From: Clitopilus passeckerianus
Taxonomy: Eukaryota > Basidiomycota > Agaricomycetes > Agaricales > Entolomataceae
Length of the DNA stretch: 64,000 nt
Direction: 5' to 3'
NCBI GenBank assembly: GCA_944990035.1
Contig: CALYLX010000115.1
Location: 372,001-436,000 of the forward strand
Translations under genes and position numbers: made by a program
Notes under the pieces: generated by a model
Databases searched by the model: none
The model's input: the letters and a program-made list of their open reading frames with translations, nothing else
What the model was told of the DNA's origin: nothing
Part shown: piece after piece, positions 1 through 11,396 of the stretch
Layout: each line of letters starts with the position of its first letter
Numbering within the stretch: position 1 is the first letter of the stretch

Positions 1-676
1 AGCGTCCATGTAGTTGGGACGGAGAGGGTGACGTCCCGCTGAGTGATTCGGAACTCTTGGGGGTGTGGGAAGGATAAGGATGCGGTCACAGGATCTCCAG
101 AGAACAGTAACGAGAGGGATACGAGCCCCCCTGAAGCCAATCCAAGCATAGACAACTGCCAGGATTCCTCATTTTGGGAGATCGAACCGAACTCCAACTT
201 GGTCAGGCTCGGCAATACCTTCAACAATATTGGTGGGTCCATTGGTCTCATGAGGGGTACTGACGAGCTAATGCTGGGAGATGCCAGCCTCGGACAGACC
301 CAGCAGACATATCTTAGGGTGTTAAAGAAGTCATCGATGTTGGAGACCTTACATGATTCTGCAATGATGAGATCAACGATGCACCCTCGCACCGCATCGA
401 GTTTCGTGGATAGAGTATTGCGCAGGCTAGCCAACTCGCCATAACGCCGTATGATTATTTCCCGGTACAGGAAAGGTGTCCCGAGAGCCGCCCATCGTTT
501 GCATACCCGAATGATTGATTTCTTGTACCTTAGCACTCTTGACCATGCCGAAGAGGACCAAGTGTCAATGCAGGATTGAATAATGAGGAGTAGACCACGG
601 ATCGAGAGAAGGTTAGGATTAGTACATCATCCGGAAGCTTAGAGATACTCCGAGTCTCTATGTCCCGTTCAGACAT
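1..676 (-). pseudogene. F-box/LRR-like gene, partial and frameshifted
   Basis: Reads on the minus strand from an ATG at 676-674 and leaves the window at the left edge. The N-terminus has an F-box-like start (SISKLPDDVLILTF) close to that of the intact paralogue at 3011-4483 (SLISELPDDILKEIF). After the LTLG motif the frame must shift by one base (near 556) to continue into WSRVLRYKKSIIRVCKRWAA, which matches WSRALRHKKAIVLVCKRWNA of the paralogue. From there it stays open to the window edge. F-box proteins normally bind Skp1 in SCF ubiquitin ligases; the substrate cannot be read here. The single frameshift suggests a recently broken copy, or a sequencing indel. Homology to the neighbour is clear by eye; the pseudogene status is inference. 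Confidence 0.7.
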
Positions 677-3010
677 CGGCGAGGAGGTCAATCTGAGTGG
701 TTGTTCCGCCTGTTACCAGTTGATGGATCAGATAACCTTCTAGTGGATTACCGAGCTAAATGGCGTTAGCATCGGTGATGTTGGATTGGTCACGGACAAA
801 AGAGAGTTTGATTTCTTGTTCAACATCTGCCACTGAGAAAACCACGATATCAACCGCAATGGTGTACCAAGAAACTTCGAGGCTATTCATCTTCCGATTA
901 GTGACATCCGGAGGAATAGGCTCGCTTGAAGGGCTGGAAGTAGTAGAAGGAATTTTTTATGAGTGTTCTTGCCCTCAGAGCCTATTAACCGTGAGTTGAA
1001 GAAGATGTGGGCAGAAGTCAGGCATCAGGCACGTTATCATTCAGCTGTCAGGCCGAAGAAGCTGCAGCTCTTGCATTACCAGATAGAGCAGGTGACGGAG
1101 ATTTACGCTGCGTGGGCCCATTACTTCGTTACGCCGCTTCCCATGCCCATAACTGGTAAAAATACGTCAAAAGAGTCAGAGGGCGCGAGGCTCGGAACCG
1201 ATCTCTTTACTTGATCACAGGGTGCAGTAAATCGCTCTCATGGGGTACTACTGCATAATTAGGGCTAACTGGAACGGGTTCCCTCAGTCTTGAGTTCTCA
1301 GTCCCTACGCCTTCAAGCGTGGGTTCTTCCAACTTCTCCTACATATGGAACCATAAAGCTTTGCCACGACGAAGGAAGGACTTCCTCCCTCTCCATCTTT
1401 AGCGTCAGCCAACAGAAATCGACCGTCGAACCTGTGTATATTTCTTCGAGGGTACACAGACACATTGGCGGAAACCGTTTGGGACGCTTTCGCCCGAACA
1501 GATGATATTCAACCGATTGGGCGAACGCGTAGAGGGTAGCCACTCGAAGCAATTCGTCCCTTTCGGTGCTTTTTCTGGCTGTGATATTATCTGGAATCCA
1601 ATAAACTATATCTGGGGAAGCGACATCGCATCTCGTACACAAATTGGACCGTCAGCCGGAGTCACACTCAGTCCGATTGTTTCTCCAATAAACAAGGTAC
1701 AATTTCCCATCTCTTTCGCTAACCGCTGAGGCGTCTTCTTACCCTCTCCAGTCTACCCACCCTTCCCGCCAATTAAACCACGCTCTTTTGAGAAAGGTAT
1801 GTTCCGAAGTACTCATCCTGCAGGGCCAGAGCCGGCGACTCACCCAAATGTTGACAGTATCCGGAAGCTAAAGTAGCAATTACTCATGACGACGTCTGGT
1901 GCTCTGTAATGGCGGAGGTGAGTACGACATCGGTCTTCGCGTGGTATCCACGACAAATCTGAACTGATTTGATACACAGGGGGAAAGTGCGCTACCTTCC
2001 CGCCCTATCAAGCTTATGAGGCGTGTGTATAGCAAGTACACGGTCCATAGCCTTACAGTGGCGCGTCTCGGCCACGGAAAGAGGATAGACAAACCATTCA
2101 TGACACGAAATTCTCAGGAATAGTCACGCTGGAAAAGAAAGACGAGCACACTACGTCGCACGAGAACCACCACCAACTTCCATGTGATTGCCGCTTCCAC
2201 TCCTCCTCAGGCCGTTTCTATGCAAGACGGACAGGATTAAGCAGACGGGGCTAAGTTGAACAGGCTTCCCGTACTCAAATACATGTGCACTGACCCGAAG
2301 CCCAGGTTTAGTCGCACTCACAGGTGTTGTGCTTCTCACAGCAATGTCTGCGGTAGTCGCAAGTATGACCCGGAGGGCTTCGTCCTTGTCCTCAAAACCA
2401 AACAGAAACACTGCTAATGGGATGGTTATCGGTAAGTTCTATGATACTGCACCATCGAGCTTTCGTTCCGATCCAAATTACCTAGCCGGTCATGCGCCTT
2501 AGTAGCCAAAGTGCCAATCGAGACAAATTGGAAGAGATATCGTGGTCCTCCAGCCGCACATTCTACCAGAAGGATGGCAGAGGCAGATTATCTTCAAAAA
2601 ATGGACTACGAAAGTGACTTAGACCCGTCGAGGAAGGAGCGCCTGAAGATGATTTTCGCTGAAATGTCTCATAAATCGGAAGATATTCCCGAGAAAGGAG
2701 TTGATTAATGGAGTGATTGAATGACTGCTTTACAATCCTAGGCTCAAGGACGCCCAGCGGGATGGTAATTGTAAACGAATACGTAAAGTATTGAATCTAC
2801 GGAGTACGATCATTTTATCCTAATCCATCCATGGGCGATAAGTGGACTCCCACCAATGCTCGATGATTTGCTAGCGCTTGACCTAATTTGATTGGTTATG
2901 CAAATGGCCTACGAGTGGGATGATCTCTGCGTTACTCAATGGCTAGCACAAAGCTGCGAATAGTCACTGGAACGATGGGAATCAAGGATGTAGTATTAGT
3001 TCAATATACA
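677..3010. other. Intergenic or unresolved stretch with a few exon-like frames
   Basis: No recognisable gene. Three short frames look more protein-like than chance: a plus frame at 963-1214, a minus frame at about 1313-1642, and a plus frame at 2511-2708 rich in charged residues that ends in an acidic/basic tail and a stop. None begins with a convincing ATG context or matches a family I know. They could be orphan exons or remnants. Confidence 0.3.
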
Positions 3011-4483
3011 TCAGGGCGAAGCCATCAGGTCTTCTATCTCCGACCCATGTATATCGGAGTAGTCACTACTAGATTCCGTCGATTCTGTCGCACTATCTTC
3101 CTCATCCGAAAGTTCTTCATCCGAAACAATTGGGCCATGTAAACCATATGCAGCAAGCAGGTCCGAACCCCATTCCTGATAAGATTCACTTTGACGTTTT
3201 ACGACATGGACTGTGATCTGGTGTGGAGGCGTTGTTGCAACTCCTTCGGCTGTGAGGTCGAGATGGTAATTAGTGCGAAGATCGGCATGCGGCTGAACCC
3301 AACTCCATCCTTCCTTGAAGACTTCCAACGGGTCGAAATGATACGGAAGGGGAGGTACGAAAACATTCTCGACAGTGAAGCGGGAGAAGAAATTCACATT
3401 CTCCAGTGAAGGGAAGCACGACAGGTATTCTGGGAAGAAGACAGCAAGCCGAATCCACGGCACTCTCCTCGGTCCATCCGAGAAAATGTCAAGCGTTTTG
3501 ACGTTTGGGAACGTTGATTGAGGATTTCCGTCGAATGGGTGAATCGGAACACAATCCAAAGCGAGATGTTGAACATTGGGGCAAAGTTTCAGAGCCTCGA
3601 GTGGCCATCGAAACGAGGTTATATGTTTTGTCGGGTGGTTGACTGCGAGGTGGTACAGCTTTCTGCCGTGTTTCTGGAGAAACTCGAGGATGGAGGTGTC
3701 GATATTGGTGTCAAGATCAACTGGCCGTACTTTCATGGCTCGTATGGACAAGCTTTGGAGCTTGGGGAGTACCCAGTTGGAAGGAAATTGGGGAGGTGTT
3801 GATCGAGGGATATGTGGAGATTCTCCTAACACAAGGAACAGATTTTCGAGACAGGGGAATGTAAAGGTGGCATATTCACTCCCTGGGGTGAGGTTTATTG
3901 AGAGTGACGTTATTGTCGGGGCCAGTGGTCCGAGGATGGAACACTGATGATCAGCATCGAAGTATGGGCCCAATACTAGCCGCGTGAGGTTAAGCTCTGC
4001 GAGTTTTGAAGGGAAGAATTGTCTTGGGATGTCGAGCTCCGGATAAGGCTGAAGATTGAGAGCAAATAGATGAGGACATAGATCCAAAATGCGATCGATG
4101 CCGTGTAAATATGTTGACAATTCGTGAAGCGCGTAGATGAGACATGATTCCAAAATCGTCAATTCAAAGATGTCCAAGCCGAGGGAGGTGCTGTCGAGGG
4201 TCCAAAGCAGTTGGTCTATCTGACAATTGCGCCTTAACACCACTTCGCGGTAGAGATACGGAGTCCCGAGAGCGTTCCAGCGTTTGCAGACGAGTACAAT
4301 TGCTTTTTTGTGTCGAAGGGCCCTGGACCAGGCTGAATGGTGCCCAAGAGTGAGTGAAGGATAGAAAAGCGAGGAGTGTAGTAAGGAGCAAGTAAATATT
4401 TCTTTGAGGATATCGTCCGGAAGTTCAGAAATGAGTGACATTCGGAAAGGAAGAAGATTACGAGGATGGAGTGGATACTCCAT
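3011..4483 (-). CDS. F-box/LRR-like protein
   Basis: Single-exon gene read on the minus strand from the ATG at 4483-4481; an internal ATG at 4441 just before the F-box is an alternative start. The N-terminus has an F-box-like helix pair (SLISELPDDILKEIF) followed by the conserved block VLVCKRWNALGTPYLYREV seen in agaricomycete F-box families. The rest (about 400 residues) is leucine-rich with irregular repeats, as in substrate-recognition parts of such proteins. The C-terminus is an acidic serine/glutamate tail (SDEELSDEEDSATES). Expected role: Skp1-binding subunit of an SCF E3 ligase; the substrate is unknown. It has the same orientation as the broken paralogue at 1-676 and is related to the decayed copies at 19049-20275 and 25386-26340, so it belongs to a locally expanded family. 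Confidence 0.8.
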   Translation of the reverse strand: MEYPLHPRNLLPFRMSLISELPDDILKEIFTCSLLHSSLFYPSLTLGHHSAWSRALRHKKAIVLVCKRWNALGTPYLYREVVLRRNCQIDQLLWTLDSTSLGLDIFELTILESCLIYALHELSTYLHGIDRILDLCPHLFALNLQPYPELDIPRQFFPSKLAELNLTRLVLGPYFDADHQCSILGPLAPTITSLSINLTPGSEYATFTFPCLENLFLVLGESPHIPRSTPPQFPSNWVLPKLQSLSIRAMKVRPVDLDTNIDTSILEFLQKHGRKLYHLAVNHPTKHITSFRWPLEALKLCPNVQHLALDCVPIHPFDGNPQSTFPNVKTLDIFSDGPRRVPWIRLAVFFPEYLSCFPSLENVNFFSRFTVENVFVPPLPYHFDPLEVFKEGWSWVQPHADLRTNYHLDLTAEGVATTPPHQITVHVVKRQSESYQEWGSDLLAAYGLHGPIVSDEELSDEEDSATESTESSSDYSDIHGSEIEDLMASP

Positions 4484-6266
4484 TGAGTTCTTTCCAGCGT
4501 CCAAAGTTCCAAAACTTTACAATATTTTTGCTTGTTTGTAATTGGTATTTCTCTAATTTCGATTGGTCCATAAACTCATAATTTGCCTTTTATGGGTGCT
4601 TAAGTCTCGTGTGAATACATCACTAGGTTAAGTCGATTTCTTGATCCTTAGCTAATTTTTTATCTATACACAGTAATTTTCCTGTGATCATCAATCATTG
4701 CATCACCTCAATCCTTTCCTTTCGTCAACTACGGATGACTTCCAAGTTTCGGAGCGTATTCAAGCCATACGAGACTCCCCTTTGGTGGGTATTGTCTCTT
4801 CGATTAAACCTGTGCCTTACCTCCCGACAGAGTACAACGCATTGTAATTTGGTACTCGCTACACTCGCCCTCACGTCGTTCTTTCCCATCCCCTTCAGAA
4901 GACGGCCATTTCCATTGGAAGTCCTGCGATCTGGCGTCTTGGGACTTCTTCCCTGACCCAGATCGCTACTTAAACTGGTTTGTTCCATCATCTGATGATC
5001 AAGCACGACCCTCTCGATACCCGGTGTTTATTGAGAGGCTCAGGCAGTACCTCCGCCCCAATCTGCGTGGCAGATATCCAGAATGGGGTGTCCACGGTTC
5101 ATTATGGGCCAGTGCTCGTTTTACTATACCTCTGTGGATGGATCCGCGAGCTATTGGCGTCATGTCAACCCGTACCAACGTGCTTGACTTCAGTTGGCGT
5201 TCGTTGTCGCATAAACTGCATCCTGTTAAGTATGCTTTTTGGGGATACGCGGTTTATTACCCTGTCGTGCAGTGGGCTCGCCTGCTCATAGATATATGTT
5301 TACTACCTTGCCTGTAATTGTAGGTTGCCAAAACAATGCCAGGAGGGTGATGTTAACCCTGATGGTATATACCTCCACAGAAGAATGCCGATCTGCTTGT
5401 CACGCTGGATATCCAGCTGGCGGCATGCCGGTCTTCATACGAAATGTGACATGTCCTAGCCAAATATTGAATTGCCGAGGATGATTACTAGACCAGAACC
5501 TGCATCTATGTGTCTAACCCCCAAAATCCAGCCAATGAACTGATCCCTAAAGGGTCTAACGCTGGTGATAGCGGCAGCCTCCATCCGAGTTTATGCCATG
5601 CCGGAACGGAAGTGGCCGCTCCATACAAGTCTGGAGTTTACGGAAGAGGAGTCCTTTTTCCCCAGAGGTCCTTTACGTGGTCGTCTGCATTACTGATGCT
5701 TACGTTCTGTACATATTACTGGCTCGGTTATGTCGAATTTCCTTCTTTGTTGTTTGTTCCGCGGCGGTTTCGGCGTTAAAGCTTCATATAGCAATGCACC
5801 GCGTGGTTCACCTGTTGTGATCATCTCGGCTTGTTCGCCAAGCTGCACCTGGCAATGCTTGCTAGTCGCATGTGGACGTCGTCTTCATAGCCTTGGTCCT
5901 TTCAATGAGGTAATTCTACACTATTTTGTTACCTGCAATTTTTTGTATACCACGCCGCTGATAAGGCGTAGGAGTCCCTATCTAATGTGCCTCTACGATA
6001 AATTGCGCACGAAAGAAACGTCTGCATGAGAAGCATGTTTCGGCAGTGTGTTGGCCAATCATGGCGATTTATAGTTGTGTCTCAGCTCAAGGGCTTGCTT
6101 AGTACCAACTTGGTATATCTTTGCTATTCTCAAAAACACTACTCGTATTTCATAGACTAGTAAAAATGATTACAACTGGAACGGCAGCCCAACCTTCAGG
6201 CCTAGCGCGCTTCAGGACATAGCGAGGTTCTGTCTACAAAAGGTGACTGGAATGGCTGTCCGACTT
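4484..6266 (+). other. Unresolved plus-strand coding-like region
   Basis: A plus-strand frame from about 4830 to 5317 reads like protein: tryptophan-rich pieces such as HFHWKSCDLASWDFF and RYLNWF, then an open frame from 5024 ending at 5317. An ATG at 4735 starts a plausible first exon (MTSKFRSVFKPYETPLW), but I could not find an intron that joins it in frame: the obvious donor/acceptor pair creates a TGA. Further open frames at 5239-5484 and 5510-5779 cannot be joined either. No family recognised. It may be a decayed gene or one with an exon I failed to see. Confidence 0.3.
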
Positions 6267-7039
6267 TTAAGCCCGACTCGCTGAGTTGATATACGCGTTT
6301 GATTGCGAGGCTAACGTTTTGTAAGACTGGGGGATAGACCAGCCCTGCAGAGCATTGAGGATACACTCATCGAAACTTGTAGTTGGTTTTAGAATGTAGT
6401 AACGTCCGGAAATATATGGGCCCCATGATTCAGTACGTACCATTGGGCTCAAGCGCTCACCCTGGATTGACATTTAAGGGACAGTGCTAGTAGCTTCCAG
6501 TCTGAAAAACGTGGAAGTATCAACAATTTGGTGCTTCGGCTACAATTTATGGACCGAGAACGAAGGCTCCAAGTTGGAAGGAAAACTCCGGAGCCATGCG
6601 AAGCACTGGCCACATCCCCCAAGTGCCAACGCCGGTTTTCCTCCTCCAGCGTACTTGACCAATCCGTTGACGTCTGGTGATTATTCTCTTCTGCTCGGAA
6701 ACTGGTTCCTATCATCTTTTGCCATTTGGACCTCTTGCGCCAAACCAAACTTCCCAGTCGCCAGGCCTCGGAGGGATCTACCTCGAATTTTCGACGGGTA
6801 GGAATGCAATGGAAGAATGAGATGCACACTGGCAGGGAGGTTCGACCGACTTCTGTTGAGACGGGAGTATGCAAGACGAAATCTTTCATTACGATCTTCG
6901 GGTTTAGAAACCTTGCCTCGATCGATTTCTCCACTGTTCCGGCGACAACTCCTCCATGGTCACTGTCAGTACCTGACCCGCCTTCCTCATATACGCCACC
7001 AGCAGTAATGTAACACGGCACGTTATCGACATTCGACAT
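6267..7039 (-). CDS. Hypothetical protein, two exons (tentative)
   Basis: Minus-strand ATG at 7039-7037 opens a frame of about 190 codons. It reaches a strong donor (GTGAGC, near 6459) and can join in phase, after an acceptor ending CTCTGCAG, to a short last exon that ends at 6267 (GWSIPQSYKTLASQSN then stop). The open frame extends upstream of the ATG without a stop, so an additional 5' exon is possible. There is no signal peptide, membrane segment or family motif that I recognise. The support is the length of the frame and the quality of the splice sites; function unknown. Confidence 0.4.
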
Positions 7040-8223
7040 GCGTTCCCGAAGCTCTATATGCAGGACTTGGAAGGCAAAACTCCTCACACGATTGCCCTAC
7101 GCACATACTTCCGTCTACCGCACTCGTCCGATGTCATCTTTTATATCCTCCCAATCCTCTTGATCCACCATTGGGTTGGTCGATTCCACGTCCTGAGTCA
7201 GATTTCCAAATTTGATTCTCCAACTATCCCCTCTTTGCGTCGCTGCCACTGTTTCACTATGGGCCCTACCGCAAGGAAACTCGTTTCTCAAGCTCGCCAG
7301 TCGCGTTTATCGAATTGGCCCCTTCCCTGCGAAACTATTGGAATCCCCGACTCGACTGCTGCTTGACGTTCCCACACCCAACTTTGCTGCTATATCTCGA
7401 TTCAGGTGAGGCCACCCGACTGCTCCTCCCAACGCTCAACTCAAGCTCTCGTTTTCTATAGGATTGAGGCCTTTCCCTCCGTGATCAACAGACCAGAGTC
7501 ATGACTGGTCCTGGCTGACCATCAACTATAGGGTTGGAAACTCCGAGTCCTTGTTGGTGCTCATTCGAGCAATATAACCATTCATGCACGTTGAAAACTG
7601 CCTCTCCCTTCTCTTTCGACCCCGGGAGCATGCTCCAACCTCAATACATCCAGACTAAGGATGGTGTGCTCGGATTCGACACTGAGAGCGTCTCTTCCCA
7701 TACCATCACCACGGATACCGTTCTCCTCATCTCTCCCGACAACAACCCCATCCCTTGCTGTTGTCGACCACTTCCAAATGATGAAACGACGCTTGACCAC
7801 GTTACGTCGTTCTCAACGCAATACAGGGAAATCTGCAATGACCTCAAGCAAGGTCAGCTCTCATCCGGATGATAGGCCTTTGGAGATTGGGGCGTTTACG
7901 ATTCGTGAAGGCCGTAGTGGACGATAATTGGGATGTACACGTTCACAATATTCGAGGAAGGTGAGGATAGGGTGTGCCATTGGGACGTGTCGTTTGGAGG
8001 CGTGTTGGCCCGACTGGCGTGAAATTTCATGCGAGAATTGGAGGATACGTGAAGTTCCTGAGGTTATGGAATCGTTGAGATGGTGGGGAAGAGCCCACAG
8101 TCGAAGATCGGATGAGCGTGTGGTTGGAAATTAGTAACGGCGCCTTCGTATTACACGTCCGTACGTAAATTGTAATATTATAAGGAACTACCAATATTCT
8201 ATGTTTAAACTGGACCATTCACA
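7040..8223 (+). other. Unresolved plus-strand exon-like frames
   Basis: Several plus-strand frames look coding and are bounded by plausible splice signals. One runs from about 7212 to a donor at 7407 (GTGAGG) and resumes after CTATAG near 7462, but stops soon after. Another covers 7534-7872, and a further frame ends near 8134. They switch frame repeatedly and contain stops, so I cannot assemble a gene. No family recognised. A decayed gene is the simplest reading. Confidence 0.25.
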
Positions 8224-9156
8224 CTACGCAACCAACTCCTCCCAAAGCCTCTCTGCCACCTCCCTAAACGCAACAGAATACCTCAACGCCTCCCTCCTAA
8301 CCTCGGGCCTCTCCATCCCAGCCCACATCCTCTCCCCATCCACCACATTACAACATTTCCTCACCACCGTCTCCTCCTCCGGATATGTTCCGAACCAAAC
8401 ACTCTCCTCCGTCACAGGTACAACATAAAACACCGGACTCGTCCCAACCATCACAATACACGGGAACCCGATCCTCACCTTCTCGACCTTCCCTCGTTGG
8501 CGGCGGGTTTGGTTGTTCCTTTGAAAAGCGGCGATGGCAGCTGCCAGGATTTGGGAGTCGCAGTTTATGTCTGGGGGGTTGGAGGTGATTTCTTGGATGA
8601 GGACGAGGGTTTGGGAGGGGTGGTGGAAGAGGCAGAGGGAGGAAGGGGCTGTTTGGTTGGGTGAGGCGGAGATGAGGAGGGGGATGGGGTAGGGGGAGAG
8701 GAAGATGAAGGTGCGGGGTTCGAAGCCGAGGGTGTGGAGGAGAGATTTGGTGAAGTTGTGGGAGGTGGGTGGTTGACCTGTGCAAAGAAGGACGGGTGGG
8801 AAGTGGGTGGGATGGTGAATTCGAAAGACCGGTACGTAGGAGTTGGACGAGTGCACGACGTACGTGGAAACCCCCTCCACGCAATATCCAAATACAACAA
8901 CAATCGATGTGGATCATCACTCGTGCCTTCATCCTGAACGCTGCCGGTAACGAAATCTGGATCAATACCTTCGGGGAGGTCTCGACCAAAAAAGTCGGGA
9001 GCGGATTGGTTGAGGATGAGGTGTGATAGGTCCAGAGGTCGCCGGATAGTGCGGAGCTGGACATGAGGAAGAGGATGACGTAGTGGATAAATAGATTTTG
9101 AGTTGCCGGAAATGGAAGCGACGATCTCAGGAACGGCCGATACGCTTCCTCTCTCT
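8224..9156 (-). CDS. Hypothetical fungal protein, apparently frameshifted
   Basis: Two overlapping minus-strand frames form one protein-like sequence. The upstream part is open from about 9156 (RTIRRPLDLSHLILNQSAPDF, then HRLLLYLDIAW). It must shift by one base within a G-run near 8885 to enter the second part, which begins STYVVHSSNSYVPVF and ends at 8224. The C-terminal third (FPCIVMVGTSPVFYVVPV, then PEVRREALRYSVAFREV) resembles a widespread uncharacterised agaricomycete family that I remember but cannot name. No ATG is visible in the upstream frame, so a first exon may lie further 5'. The homopolymer shift is either a real lesion or a sequencing error. Function unknown. Confidence 0.4.
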
Positions 9157-11396
9157 CAGTTTCGTTTTGCTCTCTACTCTTGGGAGTACGTGCCTGATAC
9201 GTTCCGACAAACCCTTTCTCCCTCCCTTCGCCGACTCGTGGCAAGATCTTCATCACATATAATACACACAACAGAACCAATGATTCTCCACCCAACGTCA
9301 ATTTTCCTCATCTATCCGTCGCTATGGGACATTGCAACCATTGACATTCCTAACCCCTCCTCGTGTTCCCCTACCTCCGTCAATCATCTATCGGATGTCC
9401 CCATTGACGCCTTTCATTCCACCTCTCTCGTCAAATCCACCCATCCCGCCTGGTTTATCCTTATTTTTGTCAATATCACACTCCTTCTAGGGGAGATCAA
9501 AACCTGGGACACGATTCATGCGCTTTCTGAACGGATTTCTGCCTTTCTTGCCTCTCTTACGACCCATCTACAGGAAACGAAGCGACTAACCCCAATCCTC
9601 CATCCTCCAACACCCCGCCTCGCTGACGATCGAGCTCGTTCTGTATTCGGTATCGACGGGTCCAAGAAAGGGAAAATGGACACCTCGAGGAAGGCTGGAG
9701 AGATTCGTGCCCAGATTAATGAGGGTGGAAGGCGAGGTCTTCAAGATAGCCTGTCGTAGGAACGGGAAGACGGAGAGGGATGCAAGAAGAATGTGAGATG
9801 GATGTGGACAGAAGAACGGAGAGGTTGAACGCGCTGCATGCACATCACAGCTGCTTCTGCCTCTGGACGATGTGGAACATACCGCCCACTGTTATCCATT
9901 GCCAACCCACCTATCTTCCCCTTCGATGACTTCCCCGCCGCTAATCCCTGAACAACCACAGTTATGCGTGACGATGGTTCACCAGCACGCCTTAACCGCG
10001 CACTGTCTGAATACGAACATGCCAGAAAGTGGTCAGATGGTGATCCACACGGCGACGATTTTCGTATGGGTGGGCGGGGCCCATGGGAAGGATGGGAAGG
10101 GGGAGTGGAGGAAATGGTCTTGGAGGCGGCGGGGACAAGGACCACGAACCTACCCCATGCGAGGGAGGCGTCAATGAGAGGGACGAGCAGGTCCAGATGG
10201 GGCTGCATACCCATATCGCACTTGGGTATTGCTGGACGCTGGATACTCCATTGACAACTCCCCTTCTCCCTGGCATCTTTCCATTCCTGCTACTTGTTGC
10301 CAGCAATGCTTGACCCTACTCGCGCACGGCGGTGGCCTTGCTCATCATCTCTCAAACTCGACTCGGTATTTCGCCAACTCGCTCTCCCCCCCCCCCCCTC
10401 AAGACCCCTCGTTGCATATGAACCCCTTCATCCCCCATCCATGACTACCATTCTGCGGTCCGAAAATGAAGGAGGAGTTATCTTACGCTCTCACTGGCGT
10501 GCTTGTATCCATCTATCAACCGTTGGGAGGTGTCGCAGTCCCCGGAACCTTGGGGAGAGCGTTGCTGGTCAGAAGGCCATACCTGGAGGAGGGTTTGCGT
10601 TGCAGAAGACAGAAGAATGGCTGAGCCCAATCGAGGGTTGGGTATACTTTTAAAAAAGGGAAGATATCAACGCCAGACCGATGGACATGCATCGCCTCAA
10701 TGTCGTTTACCCCTCAACTTCCTTGCCAAACCCCCTTTCTTTGACCCAATCGCAATCGTACTCAGACGCATGGCGAGCCGTATCGAGTAAAGATACCTTT
10801 ATCGTCACCGACTTCTTGGGCTCAACGCACATCCTTGGCTCCTCCTCGCATTCTCTACCGCCGTTGATCTGTTTCTCCCCCTCTTTTACGAACGAACCGT
10901 AGGTGATGAAGCGACACCATTGTTGGCCCTTCCACTCAACACTTGCCAAGGATCAGGATCGAGCGGCCTTGTCGAGGGATTCTGAAGCGGTTCAGGTGTA
11001 TGGATGGATGGGTCGTGGAGCGTTTCGGCCGGAAGGATACGACGGGTCACTACGGGACGGTTCCTCCTCTTTCCAGAACCCCTCCATCGCCACCATCCAT
11101 CTTCGAATCAGCACCAACAGCCAGACATGACGGGATAATTCCAGAGTCCCGCCCCTCATACAACGACACTTGATAACCGATTCAGCATCATATCTGGGTC
11201 TCTTTTCTTCGTCCGTTTTTATGTAGCGCAAACATATTGGCCGCGTTAACGATCTTGATATACTACAGACTGTTCGATATCTTATCTGTAGTTCGTAAAT
11301 CACTCGAGCAATCGACGAGCAACGTAGTTCAGACTCGATAAATGGAATCCATGATTGTGCATTGCAGAAATATACCAAGTAGATTAGTGTAAGTAC
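9157..11396 (+). other. Unresolved region with coding-like plus frames
   Basis: A plus-strand frame from 9103 to 9759, with an internal ATG at 9281, is long and protein-like (DIATIDIPNPSSCSPTS, then IKTWDTIHALSERISAFL). It overlaps the start of the minus gene at 8224-9156. Further protein-like pieces occur at 9850-10250, 10229-10444, 10460-10620 and 10681-11173 in changing frames with interrupting stops. An 11-base C run sits near 10386. I see no family and cannot join the pieces; this may be a decayed plus-strand gene about 2 kb long. Confidence 0.3.

Noticed and set aside
8224..8880. ATG10-like E2 enzyme, from HSSNSYVPVF and FHHPSQT
   Set aside because: No catalytic cysteine in the HPC-type position, and the C-terminal half belongs to an unrelated hypothetical family.
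9741..10214. Minus-strand 157-codon ORF
   Set aside because: Pro/Ser-rich composition typical of antisense frames; no start context or family.
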